Positions 6,583 to 12,928 of a stretch of DNA of 39,388 bases are shown piece by piece. The position numbers and the translations under genes are program-made. The stretch comes from CAYSLU01 sp964431965. GTDB lineage: Bacteria; Verrucomicrobiota; Kiritimatiellia; CAIKKV01; CAYSLU01. The stretch covers positions 1 through 39,388 of the forward strand of contig CAYSLU010000046.1 in the NCBI GenBank assembly GCA_964431965.1. Reading direction: 5' to 3'. The stretch's first letter is position 1. The number at the start of each line of letters is the position of its first letter. The notes under the pieces were generated by a model. That model saw nothing but the letters and a program-made list of their open reading frames with translations, searched no databases and was not told the DNA's origin.

Positions 6583-8463
6583 CTATCCCTCGATCACCGG
6601 CATCCGGACGGAATCCAGGCCGGCACGGAACTGCTGGCGCGTCACGTCCCTCCGGACGAACCGCAGGTGAATGCCCCACGCGCGCCCGCAGTTCGAGCCC
6701 AGCGCCACGACGACCTCGTGCACGCCGGCCGGCGCTTCGAACGGGATGACGACCTTGTCCGCGGTCGACGGATTCACGCCCTTCGGATCGCAGAACTTCG
6801 CCTTGCCGTTCACCCACACCTTCACGGGTCCGTCATAGCCCAGGCCGACGGCCAGGCGCATCCGCTCCTCGCAGCGGATGCGGCACGCGAAGAACGCCAG
6901 CCGGTCCTCCGGCGCGCAGGCAAACGTGTCGAGGTGCAGGTCGCAGAACGGCGCCGCGAAGTCCCGGGTCTTCAGCCCCAGGACGGACGGGTCCGGCGGC
7001 AGCGCGATCTTCCGAATGTCCGCGACCGCCGGCAGCGCCCCGGTGACGCGCATCTTCTGAACAAACGGCGTCACGGCCAGACCGCGGTCACAGCACGAGG
7101 CCGGGCTGAACACCGGCAGCGCGCGATCCGCGGAATCCGTGATGTTGCAGTAGGGAGCGGTCGCGTAGCCGTAGGCCAGCTGCGCGCTCCGAACGTCCGA
7201 CTCGGCGAGGATCGTCTTCAGCAGGACCGCGTCGCCCTGCAGCTCCGTGTGGTAGATGGCGTTGGCCGGCTGCCGCGACACGACGATCTCGAATCCGCTC
7301 GGCCGCCCGGCCGCCTGCAGGCGGCCCATGACGTTGCGGAACTTCACCAGGAGGTTCTGGCCGCCGGTCACCGGATCGCGCTGGGCTTCGATCGACCTTA
7401 GCTCGATCGGGAGCTTCCCCGCCCCACGGATGCCCGTGAGGACCGCCATCGCCTGGCCCAGCCGCGCGCCCAGCCGGTTCTGGTCCCGGCCGCTGATGTG
7501 AATGGTGTCGTCCAGATCGAGGTCGATCGCCGGCACCACGGCGCAGCGCGGGATGCGCAGCTGGAGCATCCGCTGCTGGTCCTGGATCGAGTTCCAGTGC
7601 GTCGGGACCCAGCCGATGCCGCACACGCGCGAGATCTGCACCACGGCGATGGGCAGGCGCGGGTTCCTGAAATCGCGCCGCATCGAGCGCACCAGCGTCT
7701 TCATGCGCTCCGTGTACGCGGGTGCCTCGGCGGCCGATGCGTCCGAGCAGCCCTGGTACCACACCATCCCCGCAATCCGTCCGCCGTTCTTGCGGAAGCG
7801 GCGCAGCATGGCTCCGTAGAGGCTCCGGCCGCCCTCGCCCCGCTTCGCGGGATCCCACTGCTGCATCGAGGTGCCGCCGTGCGCGCACGCCAGCAGGCCC
7901 TGCGGAACGCCCGTGCGCCGGTGCATCTCCTGCCCGAACGCCACGCCGGGGCCGACGCCCACGTGCTTCGCCCGCTGCGGCCGCTGGCCGCCCGACAGGA
8001 TGGCGTGCACGTCGTCCACCGCCTCGCCCAGGTTGTGGATCGGGTCGCAGGCCACGCGCCACTCATCGTGCATGTAGAAGGCCCGGACCGCGGACACCGG
8101 CTTGGCCCGCCCCTTCAGAAGGCCGATGCCCTCCATGTTCGACTGTCCGCCCAGCACCCACACGTCGCCGACTAGGACATCGCGCACCACAAGCGACTCC
8201 GCCGCCTTCCCGGAGGCGTCCGCAATCTCGAGCCGGATCTCGTAGGCCCCGCCGGTCGGCAAGCCGCGCAGCCGCCCGGAGAAAGCCCCGCGCGCCGCCT
8301 TCCCGACCGCCGCGCCGTTCAGTCCGGCCAGGGCCTTCCCGCCCCGCGTCACGGTCGCCCGGAGGACGCCCGCGGCCGCGCACGCGCCCGAAAACACGGC
8401 GTCGCTCTGGTTCCCCGCGCGCTGCAGCACCATGTGGTCAAACAGGCCCTGTTCGATCTTCAT
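6583..8463 (-). CDS. SGNH-type carbohydrate esterase, sialate O-acetylesterase-like
   Basis: A 626-residue protein with the SASA/DUF303 (sialate O-acetylesterase) architecture. An N-terminal beta domain (residues 1-90) is followed by WVLGGQSNMEG (block I, nucleophile Ser near 108), the block with CAHGGTSMQQWDP, an MVWYQGCSD segment (block III-like) and DDTIHISGRDQNRLG, which supplies the catalytic His. A C-terminal beta-sandwich is likely (VKVWVNGKAKF, VHEVVVALGSN). Such enzymes remove O-acetyl groups from sugars. No signal peptide is visible, which argues for cytoplasmic action on imported glycans unless the start is wrong. AAGGAG precedes the ATG by 10 nt. Its placement just ahead of acyl-CoA genes is odd, though the acetate released could feed the CoA-transferase (inference). 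Confidence 0.88.
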   Translation of the reverse strand: MKIEQGLFDHMVLQRAGNQSDAVFSGACAAAGVLRATVTRGGKALAGLNGAAVGKAARGAFSGRLRGLPTGGAYEIRLEIADASGKAAESLVVRDVLVGDVWVLGGQSNMEGIGLLKGRAKPVSAVRAFYMHDEWRVACDPIHNLGEAVDDVHAILSGGQRPQRAKHVGVGPGVAFGQEMHRRTGVPQGLLACAHGGTSMQQWDPAKRGEGGRSLYGAMLRRFRKNGGRIAGMVWYQGCSDASAAEAPAYTERMKTLVRSMRRDFRNPRLPIAVVQISRVCGIGWVPTHWNSIQDQQRMLQLRIPRCAVVPAIDLDLDDTIHISGRDQNRLGARLGQAMAVLTGIRGAGKLPIELRSIEAQRDPVTGGQNLLVKFRNVMGRLQAAGRPSGFEIVVSRQPANAIYHTELQGDAVLLKTILAESDVRSAQLAYGYATAPYCNITDSADRALPVFSPASCCDRGLAVTPFVQKMRVTGALPAVADIRKIALPPDPSVLGLKTRDFAAPFCDLHLDTFACAPEDRLAFFACRIRCEERMRLAVGLGYDGPVKVWVNGKAKFCDPKGVNPSTADKVVIPFEAPAGVHEVVVALGSNCGRAWGIHLRFVRRDVTRQQFRAGLDSVRMPVIEG

Positions 8464-8596
8464 GCCGAGGCTTCTCCTTAGGAATCCGGGCGGGCCGAAA
8501 GGACCCGCGACCGGGCGAGGATGCTACGTCCCGCCCCGCCGCCCGCACAACATATTTTCTCGCGCTCCGCGCGGGCTTGTTAGGCGGTCCTTTTCC

Positions 8597-8627
8597 TTGC
8601 CGAACGGCCGAGGCGGCGTGATATAAT
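8597..8627 (+). promoter_or_regulatory. Extended -10 promoter of the rubredoxin operon
   Basis: TTGCCG (8597-8602), a 19-nt spacer, then a perfect TATAAT (8622-8627) preceded by the extended TG motif (TGATATAAT). The initiating region reads CCGCGCC, much like the sequence after the -10 at 33039. It sits 83 nt ahead of the rubredoxin ATG in the divergent gap with the esterase gene. Confidence 0.75.
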
Positions 8628-8709
8628 CCGCGCCTCGTGTTCGGCCAGGCGTGCATCGTCGGGTGACGCATGCGTCCGGCCGGTCGGCACGAGGTGGAGG
8701 ATTGGCGCA

Positions 8710-8868
8710 ATGAGCAAGTACAAGTGCACGGCGTGCGGGTATATCTACGATCCGGCAACCGGGGATCCGTCCCAGGACATCAAGCCCGGCACATCGTTTG
8801 AGGATCTGCCCGACTCATGGGTGTGCCCGGACTGCGGGCTCGGCAAGGATCAGTTCGAAAAGGTGTAG
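8710..8868 (+). CDS. Rubredoxin
   Basis: A 52-residue protein with the two CxxCG iron-binding knuckles of rubredoxin: KCTACGYIYDPATGDP at the N-terminus and SWVCPDCGLGKDQFE at the C-terminus. The four Cys bind one iron for single-electron transfer. The conserved aromatic core (Tyr, Phe, Trp) is present and the length is standard. GGAGG lies 9 nt before the ATG. It is followed 52 nt later by a flavodiiron protein. Rubredoxin is the known direct electron donor for that enzyme in anaerobes, so the two almost certainly form one electron path from NADH:rubredoxin reductase (not in this window) to O2 or NO. Confidence 0.98.
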   Translation: MSKYKCTACGYIYDPATGDPSQDIKPGTSFEDLPDSWVCPDCGLGKDQFEKV

Positions 8869-8877
8869 TCCACATTC

Positions 8878-8904
8878 GGGGCGGCCGGAGGCTTCGGCCC
8901 CCCC
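8878..8904 (+). other. Hairpin between rubredoxin and flavodiiron genes
   Basis: GGCCG (8883-8887) pairs with CGGCC (8895-8899), with outer GGGG/CCCC pairing. There is no T-tract. It may attenuate or stabilise the message so that rubredoxin is made in excess, which is speculative. Confidence 0.3.
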
Positions 8905-8920
8905 CGCTTGGAGCGGCGCG

Positions 8921-10099
8921 ATGCGAGCACGGAAGATTCGAGAAGGCATTTTCTGGATGGGAGCCGTCGACTGGGATCGGCGGATGTTCGACGCCCTGAT
9001 CCCCCTGCCGGACGGCACCAGCTACAACGCGTATCTGGTCCAGGGGCGCGACCTCACGGTCCTCATCGACACGACGGAGCCCACGCTGGCCGACGAGCTT
9101 CGGGACCAGCTGGCCGACGTGCCGAAGCTCGACTACATCATCGCCAACCACGCCGAGCAGGACCACTCCGGCGTGCTGCCGTGGGTCATGGAGAAGTACC
9201 CCGCGGCCCGGGTCCTGTGCACGGGCAAGGCGCGATCCATGCTGGTCGAGCACCTGCACGTCGACGAGAGCCGCCTTCAGACCGTGAACGACGGCGACAC
9301 CCTCGCCCTGGGCGGCCGCACGCTGGAGTTCATGCACACGCCCTGGGTGCACTGGCCCGAAACCATGTGCACCTACCTGCGCGAGGATCGAATCCTCTTC
9401 AGCTGCGACTTCTTCGGCTCGCACCTGGCGACGTGCGACCTCTATGTGACCGACGAGGCGCGCGTGTGCGAGGCGGCCAAGCGCTACTACGCCGAGATCA
9501 TGATGCCGTTCCGCGGCTTCATCCAGAAGCACCTCGAGCGGTTGCGCCCGTACGCCATCGACCTCATCGCGCCCAGCCACGGGCCGATCTACGGGAACCC
9601 GAAGCACATCATGGACGCGTACCGGGACTGGGTCGCCGGTCCGCCGCTCAACATGGTCGTCATCCCGTATGTCACCATGCATGGCAGCACCGGTCGGATG
9701 GTGGCGCACCTGGGCGCCCAGTTGGCCGACCGCGGCATCAGCGTGCAGCAGTTCAACCTCTCCACCATCGACATCGGCAAGCTCGCGATAGCGCTCGTGG
9801 ACGCGGCGACGCTCGTGCTCGGCACATCCACCGTGCACGTCGGCCCCCACCCGCTGGCCTTCTACGCGGCGCACCTCGCCAACTGCCTGCGCCCGAAGCT
9901 GAAGAACGCCGCCGTCATCGGCTCGTACGGATGGGCGACGAAGGCGGCGGAGCAGGTCGCAAACCTGCTCCCCAACCTCAAGCTGGACGTGCTCGACCCC
10001 GTGATCTGCCGAGGCCTGCCGACGGAGGCCGACTACCAGGCCCTGAATCGGCTGGCGGACGGCATCGAGGCCAAGCACCGGGCCATGGGCATCGCCTAG
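8921..10099 (+). CDS. Flavodiiron protein (FprA/ROO type, rubredoxin:oxygen oxidoreductase)
   Basis: A 392-residue two-domain class A flavodiiron protein that reduces O2 to water, or NO to N2O, in the cytoplasm of anaerobes. The N-terminal metallo-beta-lactamase-like domain keeps all diiron ligands: H77, E79 and D81 in NHAEQDHSG, H144 in PWVHWPE, D163 in SCDFFGSH and H220 in PSHGPIYG. The flavodoxin domain starts near 245, with the FMN phosphate loop in YVTMHGSTGRM and GSYGWA near 335. Many homologues have Y-S-S/N-T in the FMN loop; MHGST is a mild variant. The ATG at 8921 has GGAG 7 nt upstream. Co-transcription with rubredoxin explains its electron supply. Confidence 0.96.
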   Translation: MRARKIREGIFWMGAVDWDRRMFDALIPLPDGTSYNAYLVQGRDLTVLIDTTEPTLADELRDQLADVPKLDYIIANHAEQDHSGVLPWVMEKYPAARVLCTGKARSMLVEHLHVDESRLQTVNDGDTLALGGRTLEFMHTPWVHWPETMCTYLREDRILFSCDFFGSHLATCDLYVTDEARVCEAAKRYYAEIMMPFRGFIQKHLERLRPYAIDLIAPSHGPIYGNPKHIMDAYRDWVAGPPLNMVVIPYVTMHGSTGRMVAHLGAQLADRGISVQQFNLSTIDIGKLAIALVDAATLVLGTSTVHVGPHPLAFYAAHLANCLRPKLKNAAVIGSYGWATKAAEQVANLLPNLKLDVLDPVICRGLPTEADYQALNRLADGIEAKHRAMGIA

Positions 10100-10120
10100 C
10101 CGCGCCCCGGCCGGGCGCGG
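10100..10120 (+). other. Hairpin after the flavodiiron gene
   Basis: CCGCGCCC and GGGCGCGG form an 8-bp perfect stem with a CGGC-type loop, beginning right after the stop codon. No T-tract follows, so it may mark an mRNA 3' end or simply reflect GC richness. The cysteine desulfurase start lies 48 nt downstream. Confidence 0.35.
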
Positions 10121-10167
10121 AACGACGGGAGGCGGGACGGCTGGAACGAGCGGTCGCCCCGAGCCGC

Positions 10168-11313
10168 ATGCAGCACCGGATCTACCTCGACTACAACGCA
10201 AGCGCACCCCTTCGGGACTCCGTCCGGGCGCGCATGGACGAGGTCTCCGCCCGCTGCTGGGGGAACCCGTCCAGCACCCATCGCGAAGGCCGCGAGGCCA
10301 AGGCGGTCGTCGAGGACGCCCGGGACCGGATTGCGGCGGCCATCGGCGCGGAGCCGACGGAAATACTCTTCACGAGCGGCGGCACCGAGTCCGACAACCT
10401 TGCGGTCTTCGGCTGCGCGTCCACCGAGCGAACGAAATACCCGCGGGTCATCACCTCGCGCATCGAACACGCCGCGGTGCTGAACGCCTGCCGCCGCCTG
10501 CCGGGGCTGAGCGTGCACGTGAGCTACCTGGCCTGCGACGAGAATGCCCGCGTCTCGCCCGACAGCGTGCGCGCGATGCTCGACGAGGACGCCATCCTCG
10601 TCAGCGTCATGCACGCGAACAACGAGACGGGCGCCATCCAGCCCGTGGCGGACATCGCGGCGCTCGCCCGCGAGGCCCGCGCCGTCATGCACACCGACGC
10701 CGTCCAGTCCGTCGGGCGAATCCCCGTGAACGTGCGCGACCTCGGCGTGGACCTGCTGTCCATGTCGGGCCACAAGATCGGCGGACCGAAGGGCACGGGC
10801 GCCCTCTACGTCCGGTCCGGCGTGCCGTTCGTCCCGATCATGCAGGGCGGCCACCAGGAATGGGACCGGCGGCCGGGCACCGAGAATGTGGCCGGCATCG
10901 CCGGCCTCGGGCTCGCGGTCACCGAGGCCATCCGCGACCAGGCGGCCGAGGCCGCCCGCCTCGCCCGGCTCCGCCTCGCCCTGTGGGATGGCTTGCGCGC
11001 CGCCGTTCCCGGGATTCTCTTGAACGGAGCGACCGAGGACTCGCTCCCGAACACGCTGAACGTATCGTTCGAAGGAGTGGACGGAGAGGCCGTCATGATC
11101 GCTCTGGACCTCGCGGGAATCGCGGTTTCGACCGGATCGGCCTGCACCGTCGGCGCCGTCGAACCGTCGCATGTCCTGGAGGCGATGTGTTTCGGCCGAG
11201 AGCGATGCCAGGGCGCCATCCGCATCAGCATCGGGTATCGGACCACCGAGGACGACATCCGCCGGACGATCGACGTCCTGCCGCCGACGGTCGCGCGGCT
11301 GCGAAAGCCCTGA
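10168..11313 (+). CDS. Cysteine desulfurase (NifS/IscS family)
   Basis: A 381-residue PLP enzyme that converts cysteine to alanine and delivers persulfide sulfur for Fe-S clusters and thiolated cofactors. H101 (IEHAA) stacks on PLP, K203 (SGHKIGGPKGTG) binds PLP, and the catalytic Cys326 lies on the loop STGSACTVGAVEPSHVL, the group I (NifS/IscS) form. The N-terminus MQHRIYLDYNASAPL is typical. No strong ribosome-binding site precedes the ATG at 10168, but no better start is in frame. Following rubredoxin and the flavodiiron protein, it fits a role in Fe-S repair under oxidative exposure. No IscU-like scaffold is adjacent. Its stop abuts the convergent larE stop. Confidence 0.95.
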   Translation: MQHRIYLDYNASAPLRDSVRARMDEVSARCWGNPSSTHREGREAKAVVEDARDRIAAAIGAEPTEILFTSGGTESDNLAVFGCASTERTKYPRVITSRIEHAAVLNACRRLPGLSVHVSYLACDENARVSPDSVRAMLDEDAILVSVMHANNETGAIQPVADIAALAREARAVMHTDAVQSVGRIPVNVRDLGVDLLSMSGHKIGGPKGTGALYVRSGVPFVPIMQGGHQEWDRRPGTENVAGIAGLGLAVTEAIRDQAAEAARLARLRLALWDGLRAAVPGILLNGATEDSLPNTLNVSFEGVDGEAVMIALDLAGIAVSTGSACTVGAVEPSHVLEAMCFGRERCQGAIRISIGYRTTEDDIRRTIDVLPPTVARLRKP

Positions 11314-11320
11314 TCAGGGC
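11307..11320. other. 14-bp perfect palindrome joining two convergent stop codons
   Basis: GCCCTGATCAGGGC is its own reverse complement. Its central TGATCA supplies the TGA stop of the cysteine desulfurase on the plus strand and the TGA stop of larE on the minus strand, with no base between the genes. No flanking T-tracts were seen. Confidence 0.8.
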
Positions 11321-12153
11321 GCCGCGGCGAGTATCGCCTCGTTCATGCTGCCCGTTCGGTACCCCTCGAGATCGGCCGCCACGTAGAGAAAGCCGGCCTT
11401 CTTGACCACCTCCGCCACGCGGGCGCGGACGGCGGGATCGAGCAGGCGCGACACTTCGTCCGGCCCGACCTCGACTCGCGCCACTTCACCGTGGTGCCGG
11501 ACCCGAACCTGCCGGAAGCCCATGTCGCGAACCGCATCCTCGGCTCGGCCGACGGCTGTCAGCTTGTCCTCGGTGATCCGCGTCCCGTACGGAAACCGCG
11601 AGGCCAGGCACGCGAAGGCCGGCTTGTCCGCCGTGGGCAGACCCAGCGCCCGCGAAGCCGCCCGGATGTCCGCCTTGGTCATCCCCGCCTCCAGCAGCGG
11701 ACTGATCACGCCGCACTCCCCGGCCGCACGCCGGCCGGGCCGGTAGTCGCCGAGGTCGTCCGCGTTCGTGCCGTCCGCGATCGCCGGCAGCCCGTTCCGG
11801 TCCGCGATCCGGCGCACCACGCCGAACAGCTCCCGCTTGCAGAAGTAGCAGCGATCCTTCGGGTTCTCCGCAAAGCCCGGGATGTCCAGCTCGTTCGATT
11901 CGACGATCTCGTGCCGGATCCCGATCCGCTTCGCCAGCTGGACAGCCTCCTCCTGCTCGCGCTGCGGGTAGGTTGGAGAAAGCGCCGTCACAGCGAGGGC
12001 CCGGGCGCCCAGCTCCTGCACGGCCACGGCGGCGAGCAGCGTGCTGTCGAGCCCGCCGGAAAAGGCAATCACGAGCCCGCCAGTCTCCCGGAGCCGGGCA
12101 CGCAGGCGCTCCAGCTTGTCAGCCGGGGCAGAGTCCAGTGAAGGTACGCTCAC
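11314..12153 (-). CDS. larE: LarE-type ATP-dependent sacrificial sulfur transferase
   Basis: The protein has 279 residues. Residues 31-38 are the PP-loop SGGLDST, used to adenylate the substrate. The NPKDRCYFCKRELF motif (97-110) and the ACLASRFPYGTRI motif (181-193) are diagnostic of LarE. Cys182 in the latter matches the cysteine that is sacrificed as sulfur donor to the nickel-pincer nucleotide in Lactobacillus plantarum LarE; C102 and C105 are additional conserved cysteines. LarE sulfurates the cofactor of lactate racemase and related LarA enzymes. Start is a GTG with GGAG 9 nt upstream, 4 nt after the dedA stop, so the two are co-transcribed. LarA, LarB and LarC are not in the window. 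Confidence 0.92.
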   Translation of the reverse strand: MSVPSLDSAPADKLERLRARLRETGGLVIAFSGGLDSTLLAAVAVQELGARALAVTALSPTYPQREQEEAVQLAKRIGIRHEIVESNELDIPGFAENPKDRCYFCKRELFGVVRRIADRNGLPAIADGTNADDLGDYRPGRRAAGECGVISPLLEAGMTKADIRAASRALGLPTADKPAFACLASRFPYGTRITEDKLTAVGRAEDAVRDMGFRQVRVRHHGEVARVEVGPDEVSRLLDPAVRARVAEVVKKAGFLYVAADLEGYRTGSMNEAILAAAP

Positions 12154-12157
12154 AGGT

Positions 12158-12808
12158 TCATGCTCCCACGCCGTCTGCCGGTTCGGCGGCCGCCACCCGC
12201 GCCGCCTGGCGCCGCCGGTGCCACCAGACGTAGACCGCGATGAGACCCGCGCAGGCGACCAGGAGCCAGATCCCGATCCGCTTGGCGTACTCCAGGACTA
12301 ACGCCTCATTCTGCCCCAGCACATACCCCAGGACCGCGAGGATTGCCACCCAGATCCCCGAGCCCAGCCCGGTGTAGAAAAGAAACTTGGCGAGGTTCAT
12401 CCGGGCCAGACCGGCCGGCAGCGAGATGTACTGCCGAACGACCATCACCAGCCGCCCCGTGAACGTCCCGATCTCGCCGTGGTCCTGGAAGAACTTCTCC
12501 ACCTTCGCGAACGTCTCCGGCGGGCAGAAGAAGTACCGCCCGTACTTCAGGAAGAAAGGCCGGCCCAGCCACAAGGCCAGATAGTAGTTCAGGAGCGCGC
12601 CCAGCCAGCTTCCCAGGATGCCCATGAAGATCGCGACGTAGAGGTTCATCTCGCCCTTCGAGGCCAGGTAGCCCGCCGGGGGCATGACCACCTCGCTCGG
12701 GAACGGGATGAACGAGCTCTCCAGGAACATCATGAACACGATGCCCGGATAGCCCCAGTGCCCCACCACTCCCACCACCCACAGTATCGCCTCGTGCAAC
12801 CAGTCCAT
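12158..12808 (-). CDS. DedA family inner-membrane protein
   Basis: A 216-residue polytopic membrane protein of the DedA/SNARE-associated (VTT) family. DedA proteins are implicated in lipid-carrier (undecaprenyl phosphate) or phospholipid flipping. Family signatures are the N-terminal YPGIVFMMFLESSFIPFPSE with its membrane-embedded acidic residues, GSWLGALLNYYLALWLG, and the re-entrant GRLVMVVRQYISLPAG, containing the essential R-x3-R-type arginines (GRLVMVVR). A C-terminal helix (IGIWLLVACAGLIAVYVWW) ends in a basic tail. Length fits. It precedes larE in one transcript with no evident functional link. The 120 nt between this start and the P-type ATPase stop show nothing else. Confidence 0.93.
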   Translation of the reverse strand: MDWLHEAILWVVGVVGHWGYPGIVFMMFLESSFIPFPSEVVMPPAGYLASKGEMNLYVAIFMGILGSWLGALLNYYLALWLGRPFFLKYGRYFFCPPETFAKVEKFFQDHGEIGTFTGRLVMVVRQYISLPAGLARMNLAKFLFYTGLGSGIWVAILAVLGYVLGQNEALVLEYAKRIGIWLLVACAGLIAVYVWWHRRRQAARVAAAEPADGVGA

Positions 12809-12928
12809 ATCACGCTTCCTTGGGATTGTTCCGATCGGGCGGGCGAACCATCCAAACCACCATCGTTCCCCCGTCCATAGCCCGTAAATTGAACCACCGG
12901 CCGACTCCGCTTGTCAACGCCGCCGAAC

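Noticed and set aside
4603..7401. A 932-codon open frame on the plus strand.
   Set aside because: It lies antisense to the thiolase, CoA-transferase and esterase. Its translation is rich in His, Arg, Ala and Pro without any domain, as expected for the reverse strand of GC-rich genes.
10100..10120. Intrinsic terminator after the flavodiiron gene.
   Set aside because: The stem is perfect, but no T-run follows and the next gene begins only 48 nt later, so I list it merely as a hairpin.
8908..10167. Long N-terminal extension of the cysteine desulfurase frame.
   Set aside because: This part overlaps the flavodiiron gene in another frame; real homology starts at MQHRIYLDYN at 10168.
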